Shown: positions 18,088 to 27,495, counted from the stretch's first letter. The stretch: 64,000 nucleotides of DNA from Salinimonas profundi (GCF_014750655.1 NZ_JABBXD010000011.1:1-64000), one strand, 5' to 3'. A program made the numbers and translations. The notes: generated by a model not told the origin, from the sequence alone.

Positions 18088-18819
18088 TCAGTTTTGTCTT
18101 TTCAATTCTCGATCTGCATGTTTCATCACCTTACATAGTTTTGCTGTGGCAGTCCAATTAGCTATATTTTCGATATCCTCACCATGCTTTTGCGATTCTT
18201 CAAGGATTCTTTCAAATCTAACCATATATTGTCGAATCATCAGACCGCCCGGACCGTCCGCATGGTTAAAGAGCTTGTCCAATTCTTCCAGATCTTTTGA
18301 AATAACGAGATATCTTTTTAAGTAATTTATGAATACATTGCAAGCGCCACGAGAATACTCATCAAGCAATTTAAAATATTTTCTTTCTCCATCCTCTTCT
18401 TCGTTTTCCTGTGAACGGATATCAACAAGAAGAGCTTTAACAGTATCTAAGGCTAAACTTTGCAAGTTCTTCTCTTCTAATTCAAACCGACGAAGAAAGT
18501 CAGCTCTAGCATTGGATCTATTATTTGCTTCCACCTCGGCTTTATTTGCTTCCATCTCTGCTCTTGCTGCTTGCAACGAAATATACTGAACACGTAATGT
18601 GGCGATTACAGCCAGCAATGACAGAAAAGCCACGATTGGTCCGACAACCCCACCATAGTAGCTACCGAAAGCTCCCCAATCAGCAGGTAAAGCTGAAGGC
18701 TTGAAGTCAGCGAAATTTAAATAATATGCTAACCCCGCTCCAATTATAGTGATACCGCCTACTAAGGCAGGCCATATTACACCAAGGTTTTTCTCATTTT
18801 TTTCATTGTTATTTCTCAT
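18088..18819 (-). CDS. putAbiC-like membrane protein (possible phage defence)
   Basis: This 243-residue protein has two N-terminal membrane helices (about 15-33 and 50-72) around the motif DWGAFGSYYGGVVGPIVAFL, then a coiled coil (about 73-110) and a helical cytoplasmic domain. The WGxFGxYxGG motif with two helices and a coiled coil is characteristic of the putative phage abortive infection family (putAbiC). The function of this family is largely untested. The gene is monocistronic and sits near a helicase gene. Confidence 0.6.
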   Translation of the reverse strand: MRNNNEKNEKNLGVIWPALVGGITIIGAGLAYYLNFADFKPSALPADWGAFGSYYGGVVGPIVAFLSLLAVIATLRVQYISLQAARAEMEANKAEVEANNRSNARADFLRRFELEEKNLQSLALDTVKALLVDIRSQENEEEDGERKYFKLLDEYSRGACNVFINYLKRYLVISKDLEELDKLFNHADGPGGLMIRQYMVRFERILEESQKHGEDIENIANWTATAKLCKVMKHADRELKRQN

Positions 18820-19074
18820 AGCTAATACTCCTATAATTTTAATTTGCTATAAATTTACTTTAATTTTAGTTTTTATCGAAATTTATAATATAGATATTTG
18901 AGCATTTGCTAAGATAAACTCTTAACTTTACACTAAAACCCAATTATATTAATTCATTCAATTAATGCCTTTTAAAGTGAAACTTATACATTTTAAATAA
19001 TTGCAACAAAAATTTTAATTATTTTTTATATTTTCCTGGCCATGAAAAAATATATATTTAAAAATCAAAGAATT
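18820..19074. other. AT-rich intergenic region
   Basis: This 255-bp region is very AT-rich and holds no convincing open frame, RNA gene, iteron series or terminator. It should contain the promoter of the putAbiC-like gene. The base composition suggests DNA acquired from a different source. Confidence 0.4.
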
Positions 19075-19365
19075 TTAATTTTGTTTAGACCTTAAATCTG
19101 AAGCTGCCTTATGACGGTCAAAAATCATTTTCAAATCCCAATTATTTAAATTCAATGAATATTGCCTTATCCCCAAGTTACATAAATATTTTGTTAATGT
19201 GCGTGGTTCTCTAAAACGTTTTATTTGACCATTACCTTTGTTTGTAACAAAGTGTCGAAACTGTCCCTGTATCACGATAACTAATAAATCACCGTTTGCG
19301 TCACCAATTACCTCAACTTCAGCATTTCGTGAATGAATGCGTGGGATAACATCACATAAATTCAC
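19075..19365 (-). CDS. Unknown 96-residue protein
   Basis: This small soluble protein has a GTG start and overlaps the upstream 158-residue gene by four bases. The N-terminal half is predicted beta-rich (AEVEVIGDANGDLLVIVIQG) and the C-terminal half helical and basic. No family was recognised. The overlap implies co-translation with its partner. Confidence 0.5.
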   Translation of the reverse strand: MNLCDVIPRIHSRNAEVEVIGDANGDLLVIVIQGQFRHFVTNKGNGQIKRFREPRTLTKYLCNLGIRQYSLNLNNWDLKMIFDRHKAASDLRSKQN

Positions 19366-19838
19366 TCCTTCACCCCCACAAATTTTGAGTCTTCGATGGA
19401 ATAGAAACCACCAAGTACATATAGATAGTGGCGCTCTCTTACTCGAATAATATCTAAATGGGCTGTAGAGCGCTCTGAAGGTTCATTGACATCTATGTTT
19501 CGTGCCCCATTCAAGAACCATTGCATATTGATGGAAGTAGACAGTCGAACTGCTTCGACTGCAGAATCACATGTGATTATTGCTACGTGGGTATACCAGT
19601 TATTACAAAGTAGGTCTTTCGCCGCGTTGCCAATCTCTTTCCATGACTCTTTCAATAAACGAGGATCGTTTTCTCTGGCGGCCCTACGTATATCTCGCTT
19701 GTTTATAAGACGCCTAAAGGAACTAGATATCTGTTGATATTTATCTACAAGATGTTCAGGCACCTGGGTTTTTGTATCTTTAGACAGACGAAGTAACACT
19801 TCATATTTCAAATGGTAAATATCATAGGCTTCTGACAT
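19362..19838 (-). CDS. Unknown 158-residue protein
   Basis: This soluble, mostly helical N-terminal protein (rich in Lys/Arg) has a C-terminal segment around VAIITCDSAVEAVRLSTSIN. No recognised domain is seen. It starts 146 bp from the divergent helicase gene and forms a two-gene operon with the 96-residue protein. Confidence 0.5.
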   Translation of the reverse strand: MSEAYDIYHLKYEVLLRLSKDTKTQVPEHLVDKYQQISSSFRRLINKRDIRRAARENDPRLLKESWKEIGNAAKDLLCNNWYTHVAIITCDSAVEAVRLSTSINMQWFLNGARNIDVNEPSERSTAHLDIIRVRERHYLYVLGGFYSIEDSKFVGVKE

Positions 19839-19984
19839 CTTTTGACCCGATGTTAAGTTTTCGCCAAATTATTATGAAAAATAATGATGCTTTGAACCTA
19901 ATAATGTTGATAAATCGGGTTTCATATTTATAGCAGACCGCTACTGCTGCACTCTCTGTCCATTCAAGACAAAATCTACCTCCT

Positions 19985-22072
19985 ATGGACTTTTCAGACG
20001 AACAACTCGAATTTATCGGTGCTCCTTTTGATAAAAGTACGCTTGTTATAGCTCCCCCTGGCTCAGGAAAGTCAATGACCACCCGTGCACGTGTTGCCTA
20101 CATGATTATGAGTGGCGTTCCTGCAGAGAGCATACTGGTCACTATGTTTAATAAGCCTGCGGCAAAAGAATTTCGCCATGATTATAATAAGCTTAATGTA
20201 GAAGGCACCCCTACCATCCGGCACTATCATTCTTTGGGTTATAAGCTTTGTGAAGGCTTTATGAAGAAAGGCGTTCTGCCAACATGGAAGTTAGAAGTTC
20301 GTGAATTCATATGGCAAAAATTAGCGGTGGATGCTTTACGAAAAGCAATTGCCGAATTTGGTTCCACTGACATAGATATTTACGATAGCTCTGTTATCGA
20401 TTCCTTCACAAGCTTCCTGGACTACTGCAAAAGTGACACTCAACCCAGCTCAGTGATGTTTGAGCGCCTTGGGCTGTCATCACATTTAGCGCCATTTAAG
20501 TTGGGTTTTGATATTTTCGAACAGACCAGAGCACATAACCAGATGCGCTCTTTTAACGACTTACTTTACGATGTTGTAAGGCTCATCAAACAGGACTCCC
20601 GTTGCAGTAACCTGATTGCTAACAGGCTAGACCAAATCATTATCGATGAGTATCAGGACATCAACCCTATTGTTCAGGACTTGTTTACTATCATGGCTGG
20701 CGAACGAGCAAAAACCACCGGCATTGGGGATGATGATCAAACAATCTTTGAGTGGCGGGGGAGCAATCCTCTCGTGATGAGTGAACATTGGGACCACAAA
20801 TATCCTGACTCACAAAAGTTTACGTTAAAAACCACTTTCCGCTATGGCCACTCACTAGCAATGGCTGCAAATAACTGTATTTTTAATAACTCTAAACGGG
20901 CGATGAAAATGTGTTTGTCAGCACCATCTACCCCGAAGACTGAAATCAACATCGGTTATTATGCTCCCCCTTCTTTTGGTGCCGAGCCTTATACCGATAC
21001 AAAGCAGGTTGCATTAGTAGATTCAATTAGGATGTTTATCAGCGAGGGAAACGCCTACTCTGATATCGCGATTCTACCGAGGCTGTATCAAGTAAGCCCT
21101 TTTATTGAATTGGCACTCTTTAGAGCCGGGATCCCCTACCAACTTTCGTCGGGTAAATCGATTTCTACACTGCCTGCATTTTCAGCATTCGAAGCACTGG
21201 CTAACTTATGCAAAGGTGGGAGCGAAATCGACGCCGCGGGTTTATTCTCTAAAGTATTGATGACACCAAACCCTGGGGTCAAAACTAATGTGGCCACGGC
21301 TTTCTTTGATTTATTCCGCAATGTGCAAACCGCCACTCCGGATGATGTCAAAGCTGTTATTCCAAACACAAAACCTTTCATTCACAAACGCGTTGCCAAT
21401 AAAATTAACGCAATAAAAGAGTCTATCGAAAAAGCTACTCCATCTGAGGCCTTTCATGCCTACATCAATGATTACTTGATTGAAGAGCTTGAAAAGTCTT
21501 TGTCTCAGAAACAGTCTCGGTCGACTTCCCATACCATGGCATTAGCTCATGGATTTTTTGATTTAGCGCGGCAGGCCCCGACTTTTGATAATTTGCTTAC
21601 GTCACTTGAATCTTTAAAGGCCGAAAGCAACAAATCAAATAATGCGGTTCGTATTATGTCTCAACATATGGCTAAAGGAATTACTGTGGGCATGGCAGTG
21701 ATTCCCGCATGCTGTGAAACAATTAGCCCTGCAACAGTCTCTGGAAAAACCACAGACATCCAAGCTGAACGGCGCTTATTTTATGTGGCCATAACAAGAC
21801 CAACCAAAAAGCTACTTCTGTTACTACCAAAAGATAAGGCATATCAAAAGGCTTACGAAAAAGAGTCAAGTCAGCCTCCCGATGGCAGCTTAGAAGAGTC
21901 AGAAAGTACCTCTCGATTCGTGTATGAAATGAATATAAAGGGGTCCCTTAGAGTGGCAAAAGAAATCCACCCAGATGCGGCCGGCCATCTGCCCACAACC
22001 AGTTCAGCTAAGAACTTTAATCAATATCTATCAAGCTTAAACCTATTTTTAAGAGTCAAAAACGATGCATGA
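19985..22072 (+). CDS. UvrD/Rep-family SF1 helicase
   Basis: This 695-residue superfamily 1A DNA helicase carries Walker A APPGSGKSMT (about 26-35), Walker B IIIDEYQD (about 220), motif III GDDDQTIFEWRG, and a C-terminal motif VI-like segment AERRLFYVAITRPTKKL. The motif V region (MAKGITVGMAV) is close to the usual HxSKGLE form but altered. The protein is not a standard UvrD or Rep (no C-terminal Tudor region evident). It is followed by a small membrane gene overlapping by eight bases. The accessory location suggests a mobile-element or defence function. Confidence 0.75.
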   Translation: MDFSDEQLEFIGAPFDKSTLVIAPPGSGKSMTTRARVAYMIMSGVPAESILVTMFNKPAAKEFRHDYNKLNVEGTPTIRHYHSLGYKLCEGFMKKGVLPTWKLEVREFIWQKLAVDALRKAIAEFGSTDIDIYDSSVIDSFTSFLDYCKSDTQPSSVMFERLGLSSHLAPFKLGFDIFEQTRAHNQMRSFNDLLYDVVRLIKQDSRCSNLIANRLDQIIIDEYQDINPIVQDLFTIMAGERAKTTGIGDDDQTIFEWRGSNPLVMSEHWDHKYPDSQKFTLKTTFRYGHSLAMAANNCIFNNSKRAMKMCLSAPSTPKTEINIGYYAPPSFGAEPYTDTKQVALVDSIRMFISEGNAYSDIAILPRLYQVSPFIELALFRAGIPYQLSSGKSISTLPAFSAFEALANLCKGGSEIDAAGLFSKVLMTPNPGVKTNVATAFFDLFRNVQTATPDDVKAVIPNTKPFIHKRVANKINAIKESIEKATPSEAFHAYINDYLIEELEKSLSQKQSRSTSHTMALAHGFFDLARQAPTFDNLLTSLESLKAESNKSNNAVRIMSQHMAKGITVGMAVIPACCETISPATVSGKTTDIQAERRLFYVAITRPTKKLLLLLPKDKAYQKAYEKESSQPPDGSLEESESTSRFVYEMNIKGSLRVAKEIHPDAAGHLPTTSSAKNFNQYLSSLNLFLRVKNDA

Positions 22073-22391
22073 AACTGAGCAAAGAAAAATTCCAAAATAT
22101 GTTTCACCTGATTCTTCAATGGGCTTGTACCTCATTACCCGTAAACCTCGGTATTTGTGGAGCTTCATATTCGCACTGATAACATTTTTATGCCTCTTAT
22201 TTGGTGGCATGCATTTTTTAATGGATGACGGTGATATGTCTGCTCAAGAAACTACGCAGTTAATGCTCAAATTTGTCATCGCTGGTTCCGGGACCATGAG
22301 TTTATCGAGTCTTTTTTACGGTGACATGAGAGGCTTCATCGGACTGGTCTTAGCCTGTTTTGCAGCAATCTTCATTTTTCAATTAGCGTAG
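22065..22391 (+). CDS. Small membrane protein after helicase
   Basis: This 108-residue protein has three predicted helices (for example LWSFIFALITFLCLLFGGMH and GFIGLVLACFAAIFIFQL). It overlaps the helicase gene by eight bases, so translation is likely coupled. No family was recognised. The IS30 element lies five bases after its stop. Confidence 0.5.
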   Translation: MHETEQRKIPKYVSPDSSMGLYLITRKPRYLWSFIFALITFLCLLFGGMHFLMDDGDMSAQETTQLMLKFVIAGSGTMSLSSLFYGDMRGFIGLVLACFAAIFIFQLA

Positions 22392-22396
22392 GTCCC

Positions 22397-23480
22397 GAAT
22401 TCAGATAATAAGTGCACCACTCATGGTTAAACGGTGAGAAGAGATCAACTGCCTGTTGGTGGTACTCTGTAATCGCCAAAAAACATGAGTAGTTACCATG
22501 AGATACAAGCAGTTGATCGAAGGGCAACGATACCAGATCGAAGCCTACTTACGCGAGGGTTTCAGCTATCGGGAGATTGGGAAGCGGTTGCAAGTTAGTC
22601 ACAGCACCATTAGTCGAGAAGTCCGGCGCAACAGAATAAGGGACAATCACTATCTGCCCGAAGTCGCTCACGCTAAGACAGTAAAACGACGAGGTCAGGC
22701 TGCGAAATACAGTGTACCAGCGCTGACTATCACTTTCGTCGAGTTCGGGTTGAGCCAGAAATGGAGTCCTGAGCAAATCGCTGGCGTAGGTAAAATCATA
22801 GGGCATAGCGTCAGTCATGAATGGATTTATGGCTATATACAGCGCGATAAATTGCGCGGTGGAAAGCTCTTCAAGCAGTTGCGACATGGTCATCGGAAAT
22901 ACCGCAAAGGCAGCCGCGCGAAGCGCGTTATAATTCCGAACCGGATTGGCATTGAGTGCCGCCCTGCCATTGTTAATAAGAAGAAACGATTCGGTGACTG
23001 GGAAGCCGATACTGTACTAGGCAAGAACGGTACAGGTGCCATCGTGAGCCTGGTTGAACGAAAAAGTAAGCTGTACCTGATACGCAAAGTGCCAGCGAAA
23101 ACCGCGGCTGACGTGAGTCGCGCTATGGTTAGTATTTTATGGCGCTACCGCGGCCATGTTCGCACGATTACCGCCGACAATGGTGCTGAGTTAGCCGCCC
23201 ATGAGCTGGTAGCGGATAAACTAAAAACGGACATCTATTTCGCTAACCCATACTCATCATGGGAATGCGGACTGAACGAAAACTTCAACGGGTTGCTGCG
23301 GCAATATATCCGTAAAGGTACAGACTTGCGGACGGTGACAGACAAGCAGATTGCTGCCGTTGAGCGTGCGCTGAATGCGAGACCAAGGAAATGCCTTGGG
23401 TTTAAACAGCCATCAGTCGTGTTCAACGAATTACGAAGAGCGGCTTAATTTAGCGAGTGGTGCACTTCGCAGTTGAATTC
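22397..23480 (+). mobile_element. IS30-family insertion sequence
   Basis: This 1084-bp element has 26-bp imperfect inverted repeats: both start GAATTCA and end AAGTGCACCACTC when read inward, differing only in a central 6-bp block. It carries one transposase gene. The flanking bases show no clear 2-3 bp target duplication. The right flank interrupts a response-regulator remnant, which suggests a deletion next to the element. Confidence 0.8.
22498..23448 (+). CDS. IS30-family transposase
   Basis: This 316-residue DDE transposase has an N-terminal HTH of IS30 type (GFSYREIGKRLQVSHSTISR) and a C-terminal integrase core with DWEADTVLG, TADNGAE and ENFNGLLRQY supplying D, D and E. Length and motif spacing match intact family members. 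Confidence 0.93.
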   Translation: MRYKQLIEGQRYQIEAYLREGFSYREIGKRLQVSHSTISREVRRNRIRDNHYLPEVAHAKTVKRRGQAAKYSVPALTITFVEFGLSQKWSPEQIAGVGKIIGHSVSHEWIYGYIQRDKLRGGKLFKQLRHGHRKYRKGSRAKRVIIPNRIGIECRPAIVNKKKRFGDWEADTVLGKNGTGAIVSLVERKSKLYLIRKVPAKTAADVSRAMVSILWRYRGHVRTITADNGAELAAHELVADKLKTDIYFANPYSSWECGLNENFNGLLRQYIRKGTDLRTVTDKQIAAVERALNARPRKCLGFKQPSVVFNELRRAA

Positions 23481-23712
23481 GCGTGATCATAACTTCCAGA
23501 AATAAATTCACTCAGCTTTTCTGATGTAACTATCTTTTGTCTATTGAGGAACATACATTCAACAATTTTGTATCTACTTGGGGTTAATCTGATAGAGCTA
23601 TTATTGTATGAAAGCGTTTTGATCTGGATATTCAAAGTCAAATTGTTGATGGTAATTTGATCATTTGGAGAATTTGCAGCTCCTCTGACCTTTCCCCCGA
23701 ACGTTAATATGG
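23481..23712 (-). pseudogene. Response-regulator DNA-binding domain remnant
   Basis: Reading the minus strand without requiring a start gives about 77 codons. It contains a linker (RGAANSPNDQITINN), the beginning of an OmpR-type winged helix (LNIQIKTLSYNNSSIRLTPS, then RYKIVECMFLNRQKIVTSEKL) and a cut at the IS30 end. The receiver domain is absent and a stop lies just upstream, near 23713. It was probably part of a two-component regulator lost during IS30-associated deletion. Confidence 0.6.
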
Positions 23713-23897
23713 TTTAAGCCCTCTCTTGACCTTTGGCAGTACACTTGATAAATAAGCAATTATTCGGACATGCAAATTCATATCGATTACTGCCTGCCTA
23801 AATACAGGTATTAAAATTAAAAAAGTAATCTGATTATTGATCTAAATCAGAACATGTTTCTTTCCTTCAGACTATTATTGATGATCAGGGAGGGCGC
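23713..23897. other. Region upstream of copL-like gene
   Basis: This 185-bp AT-rich stretch has no gene. A good ribosome-binding site (GGGAGGG) precedes the ATG at 23898. No dyad with MerR-type spacing was seen. Confidence 0.4.
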
Positions 23898-24287
23898 ATG
23901 TTCACCAAGCGTAATTGGCTAGAATTCGTTGTTATTTTTATGCTGCTAGTGCCGCATGGGCAGGCTGGTGCTTATACGTGTGAGTGTCCAGGTGATGATT
24001 CCCTCACAACTCAAGATAGTCTGTCTCACGCTCCTTCCGAAACGAATCCAATGTCTCCCCGTCAGCAGCATCTGAAAGCCGACAGCGATCATTGTGAAAT
24101 GTGTGAGCCTGACAAATGTTTGTGCTGTGAAGGTTTGTATGCAGGCTGTCATATCTTAGTACTGACTCCAATTCATAATGACATTTGTTTCAAGGACGAC
24201 TTTTACCTTTCACCGATAGCGACTGACGCTCAGTCACTTGCTTCTGGTTTTTCTGTCCCACCATTTCACCCTCCAATTACTTGTTAG
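23898..24287 (+). CDS. copL: CopL-like Cys-rich exported protein
   Basis: This 129-residue protein has a signal peptide, then a short Cys/His-rich cluster (DHCEMCEPDKCLCCEG) and the tail PPFHPPITC. CopL proteins, encoded before copper operons in Xanthomonas and others, share a signal peptide, a CCxxxCxC-type cluster and a terminal RPPI-like motif. A diverged paralog lies at 34568-34957. It probably binds copper in the periplasm and influences induction. The next operator is at 24383. Confidence 0.6.
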   Translation: MFTKRNWLEFVVIFMLLVPHGQAGAYTCECPGDDSLTTQDSLSHAPSETNPMSPRQQHLKADSDHCEMCEPDKCLCCEGLYAGCHILVLTPIHNDICFKDDFYLSPIATDAQSLASGFSVPPFHPPITC

Positions 24288-24382
24288 CCACAGAATAGTT
24301 GCGCCTGAAACGCCTCAAAATAGGCTATCGGTAAAGAAAATAGCACCATTTCATTTTTACGCGCCAGGTAGTCAGGTAAGAC

Positions 24383-24413
24383 TTGACCTGTGTGTAAGAC
24401 ATAGGTCTACGCT
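24383..24413 (+). promoter_or_regulatory. CueR-like operator/promoter
   Basis: TTGACC (24383-24388) and TACGCT (24408-24413) are separated by exactly 19 bp. The flanks GACCT...AGGTC form a dyad over the spacer. This MerR-family architecture matches copper-responsive CueR promoters. It drives the regulator-copA operon. Confidence 0.75.
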
Positions 24414-24454
24414 GTAAATCAAGATTATCGAATTAGAATAGCTGTGGAGCAAAT

Positions 24455-24882
24455 ATGATAGTTAATGATATCGCAAAATCACTGACAACAACCGCAGGTA
24501 CCGTGCGCTACTACACGCGCTTAGGGCTGATAAAACCAGACAAATCAAACAACGGCTATAAATTTTATTCGAGTAAGGACCAATCAAGACTCAGATTTAT
24601 TCTCAGTGCCAGACAACTGGGTTTTACCGTGAAAGATATTCAACAAATTCTGGAAGAGGCTGATCATGGTAAGAGCGCCTGTCCACTGGTTCGCAAACTC
24701 ATCAAGAAGCGATTGGATGAAACTGAAAAACAGTTTAGCAAATGTTGCAGTTGAGAGAAAAAATGGAAGGTGCTCTGAAGCAGTGGGACTCGATGGCAGA
24801 TAAAGCGCCAACGTCCCACATGGTGTGTCACCTTATTGAAAACATCAACAGTGAAGGTGCCGAGGAGGCGCAAAATGGGTAA
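24455..24882 (+). pseudogene. cueR: CueR-like MerR regulator, frameshifted
   Basis: A MerR-family gene with N-terminal HTH (TAGTVRYYTRLGL) and dimerisation helix is open only to residue 99. One base appears missing in the A-run at 24740-24742. In the next frame the C-terminal region continues as MLQLREKMEGALKQW...HMVCHLIENI to the stop at 24880-24882, overlapping the copA start. The 136-residue paralog at 44937-45347 aligns across the whole region. Either the gene is broken or a sequencing error exists. A truncated product would lose the metal-sensing C-terminus. Confidence 0.8.
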
Positions 24883-27118
24883 GACGGCTTCCGAACAACA
24901 ATTGATTATCGAAGGTGCAGGGTGCGCAAGTTGCGTTGGAAAAATTGAGACCACGCTCAAAAATACTCACGGCGTTGACCGTGCAGAAATGAACTTTGCA
25001 GACCGAACCGTGCTGGTCTCAGGCACTGCAGAGACAGAAGCGCTCATTACCGCAGTTGAGTCTGCTGGTTATAACGCGAAAGCACTGAATGATTCACATG
25101 GAAGTGACGGATTGGACGAGAAGGATGCCGCCGACTGGGCGTATTATAAAAAACTGATTAGAGACACAGTTATTGCTCTGTCGCTTGGCATACCTTTAAT
25201 GATTTACAGCGTTCTGATAGGCGAAATGACCGTCGAAACGACTACGCAACGCATCGTCTGGCTTCTGGTTGGACTGCTGACGCTCGGAGTAATGTACTTT
25301 TCTGGCAGACACTTTTTCGTGGGTGCATGGAACAGCCTGAAGAACCATTCTGCCAATATGGACACGCTGATTGCGCTGGGTACTGGCACGGCCTGGGTGT
25401 ATTCCATGCTCGTGGTCTTTATTCCTGACGTTTTTCCATTGATGGCAAGGCATGTCTATTTTGAAGCCACCGCTATGATCATTGGTCTGATTGATTTGGG
25501 GCTTGCGTTGGAACTGAAAGCACGTGGCAAAACCTCGGAAGCGATTAAGCGTTTGATTGGGTTACAAGCGAAAACAGCCACGGTCATTCGGGACAATAAA
25601 GAGGTCCATATTGCTATCGACCAGGTGCTTCTTAATGATGTCATCAAAGTCAGGCCCGGAGACAAAGTGCCGGTAGATGGTGTCGTCATCGAAGGCCACA
25701 CGTCAATCGACGAATCCATGCTTACGGGGGAACCCATGCCGGTAGGAAAAGCACAAGATGATGAAGTCGTCGCCGGAACCCTCAATAAGTCAGGCATGAT
25801 TTTGTTCAAAGCAACGCGAGTAGGCAAAGACACCGCGCTGGCGCAAATCATATCCATGGTTAAACGGGCCCAAAATTCCAAGCCCCCCATCGGGCGCCTG
25901 GCCGACGTGATCTCCTCTTATTTTGTTCCTGTTGTCATGATTATTTCGGTACTCAGTGCCCTGGCATGGTTGAATTTTGGACCTGAGCCAGCTCTGGCAT
26001 TTGCTATCGTTTCAGCCACCACGGTATTAATAATTGCCTGCCCATGTGCGTTAGGGTTGGCCACACCTATGTCAGTAATGGTAGGGGTTGGCAAGGCCGC
26101 GGAAGCAGGTGTACTTATTCGCAACGGTGAAGCGTTGCAAACGGCTTCAAAGATCACCGCTATGGTACTGGATAAAACCGGGACCATTACGGAAGGTACA
26201 CCAAAAGTCACCGACATAATTTTAGCCAATGCCAGTGATGAAAAGCCCGTGTTGCAATTGGCAGCCAGCCTGGAAAGTGGTTCGGAGCACCCCTTGGCAA
26301 TGGCGATAGTAGAAAGTGCCCTCGACCAGGACGTTGAGCTGCTTAAAATTGAGGGATTTAACGCAATTACCGGGATGGGTGTTGAAGCCAGTTGTGAAGG
26401 GAAGGCTTTACTGTTTGGTAATAGTAAGCTCATGGCTAAAAACGAGGTGGGCATTGGTGAATACGCCGAGAAAGCACAAACACTGGCCAAAGAAGCCAAG
26501 ACTCCGATGTATTTTGCTGTAGATGGACAACTGACTGCCATCATAGCGGTTGCCGACCCGATAAAATCAGACTCTGTCTCTGCCATCAAACGCCTGCAAG
26601 CCAATGGGACCCGGGTCATCATGTTAACGGGGGATAATAAGGAAACTGCCGCTGCCGTTGCAAATAAAGCGGGGATAAGCGAATTTTTTGCTGATGTATT
26701 GCCCGAAGAAAAAGCCAACAAAGTGCAGGAACTACAGGAGCAAGGAGAAGAAGTGGGCATGACTGGCGATGGAATTAATGATGCCCCTGCACTTGCGCTA
26801 GCTGATGTTGGCTTTGCCATCGGTACAGGAACAGACGTAGCGATTGAAAGTGCAGATATCACCTTAATGCGCGGTTCGCTTCATGGCCTGGCAGATGCAA
26901 TAGCTGTTAGTAAGGCTACGTTGCGCAACATTAAGCAAAACCTGTTTGGTGCCTTTGTTTATAACGTAGCAGGCATACCTTTCGCGGCTGGCGCGCTCTA
27001 TCCATTTTTCGGTGTGTTGTTAAGCCCGGTTATTGCTGGTGCGGCTATGGCATTTTCTTCGTTGACGGTGGTGTCGAATGCGAATCGGCTTCGCCTATTC
27101 AAGGCAAAAGACCACTAA
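24875..27118 (+). CDS. copA: Copper-exporting P1B-type ATPase CopA
   Basis: This 747-residue inner-membrane Cu(I) exporter has an N-terminal HMA domain (GAGCASC, Cys 17 and 20), eight membrane helices, the E1-E2 TGE segment, CPC in helix 6 (about 388-390), the phosphorylated Asp in DKTGTITEG (about 433), HP in GSEHPLA, YN in helix 7 and MxxSS in helix 8. These are Cu(I) signatures of subgroup P1B-1. The start at 24875 follows GAGGAGG and fits the HMA; a frame from 24836 lacks support. It overlaps the frameshifted regulator. Confidence 0.95.
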   Translation: MGKTASEQQLIIEGAGCASCVGKIETTLKNTHGVDRAEMNFADRTVLVSGTAETEALITAVESAGYNAKALNDSHGSDGLDEKDAADWAYYKKLIRDTVIALSLGIPLMIYSVLIGEMTVETTTQRIVWLLVGLLTLGVMYFSGRHFFVGAWNSLKNHSANMDTLIALGTGTAWVYSMLVVFIPDVFPLMARHVYFEATAMIIGLIDLGLALELKARGKTSEAIKRLIGLQAKTATVIRDNKEVHIAIDQVLLNDVIKVRPGDKVPVDGVVIEGHTSIDESMLTGEPMPVGKAQDDEVVAGTLNKSGMILFKATRVGKDTALAQIISMVKRAQNSKPPIGRLADVISSYFVPVVMIISVLSALAWLNFGPEPALAFAIVSATTVLIIACPCALGLATPMSVMVGVGKAAEAGVLIRNGEALQTASKITAMVLDKTGTITEGTPKVTDIILANASDEKPVLQLAASLESGSEHPLAMAIVESALDQDVELLKIEGFNAITGMGVEASCEGKALLFGNSKLMAKNEVGIGEYAEKAQTLAKEAKTPMYFAVDGQLTAIIAVADPIKSDSVSAIKRLQANGTRVIMLTGDNKETAAAVANKAGISEFFADVLPEEKANKVQELQEQGEEVGMTGDGINDAPALALADVGFAIGTGTDVAIESADITLMRGSLHGLADAIAVSKATLRNIKQNLFGAFVYNVAGIPFAAGALYPFFGVLLSPVIAGAAMAFSSLTVVSNANRLRLFKAKDH

Positions 27119-27129
27119 GGAGATTTCTT

Positions 27130-27495
27130 ATGATGATGATTAATATTGTCGGACTTGCGGTGATCGCACTGATTATTTGGTGGTTTTGGCTATACAAGCC
27201 TGAGCAAACAATAACTGACAGCAATGAAGTACTCATAGAAGTAAAAAATGGTGTGTACTCACCTGCTGCAATTCAGGTAAACGCCAACCAGTCGGTTACA
27301 TTGAAGTTTTTGCGGAAGGACGAATCTCCCTGCTCTGAGATTTTACTGATCCCTACGTTAGATATTAGTGAGCAATTAAAGCTTAATGGTGTAACACAAA
27401 TACACCTCTCAAGCATTCCACAGGGCGAACACGTCTTTCACTGCCAGATGCAGATGTATCGTGGTGTTCTAACGGTGGTAAAGGAGGAGTCATGA
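27130..27495 (+). CDS. Membrane-anchored cupredoxin-like protein
   Basis: This 121-residue protein has an N-terminal membrane anchor (LAVIALIIWWFWLY) and a cupredoxin-like beta domain with candidate ligands PCSE and FHCQMQMYRG. The domain resembles cupredoxin_1 proteins associated with copper ATPases. It starts 11 bp after copA and overlaps the next gene by four bases. A homologue occupies the same place in the second operon (42198-42551). It may receive periplasmic copper exported by CopA. Confidence 0.75.
   Translation: MMMINIVGLAVIALIIWWFWLYKPEQTITDSNEVLIEVKNGVYSPAAIQVNANQSVTLKFLRKDESPCSEILLIPTLDISEQLKLNGVTQIHLSSIPQGEHVFHCQMQMYRGVLTVVKEES

Noticed and set aside
18820-19074. Possible AT-rich replication origin
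   Set aside because: No iterons, DnaA-box series or replication gene were seen beside it.
24455-24754. A complete short 99-residue MerR regulator
   Set aside because: The downstream frame continues with clear homology to the full-length paralog, so a frameshift explains the short frame better.
25918-26862. Long (314 codon) open frame antisense to the copper ATPase gene
   Set aside because: It mirrors the codon pattern of copA, has a low-complexity Ser/Ala/Pro-rich translation and no ribosome-binding site or family resemblance.
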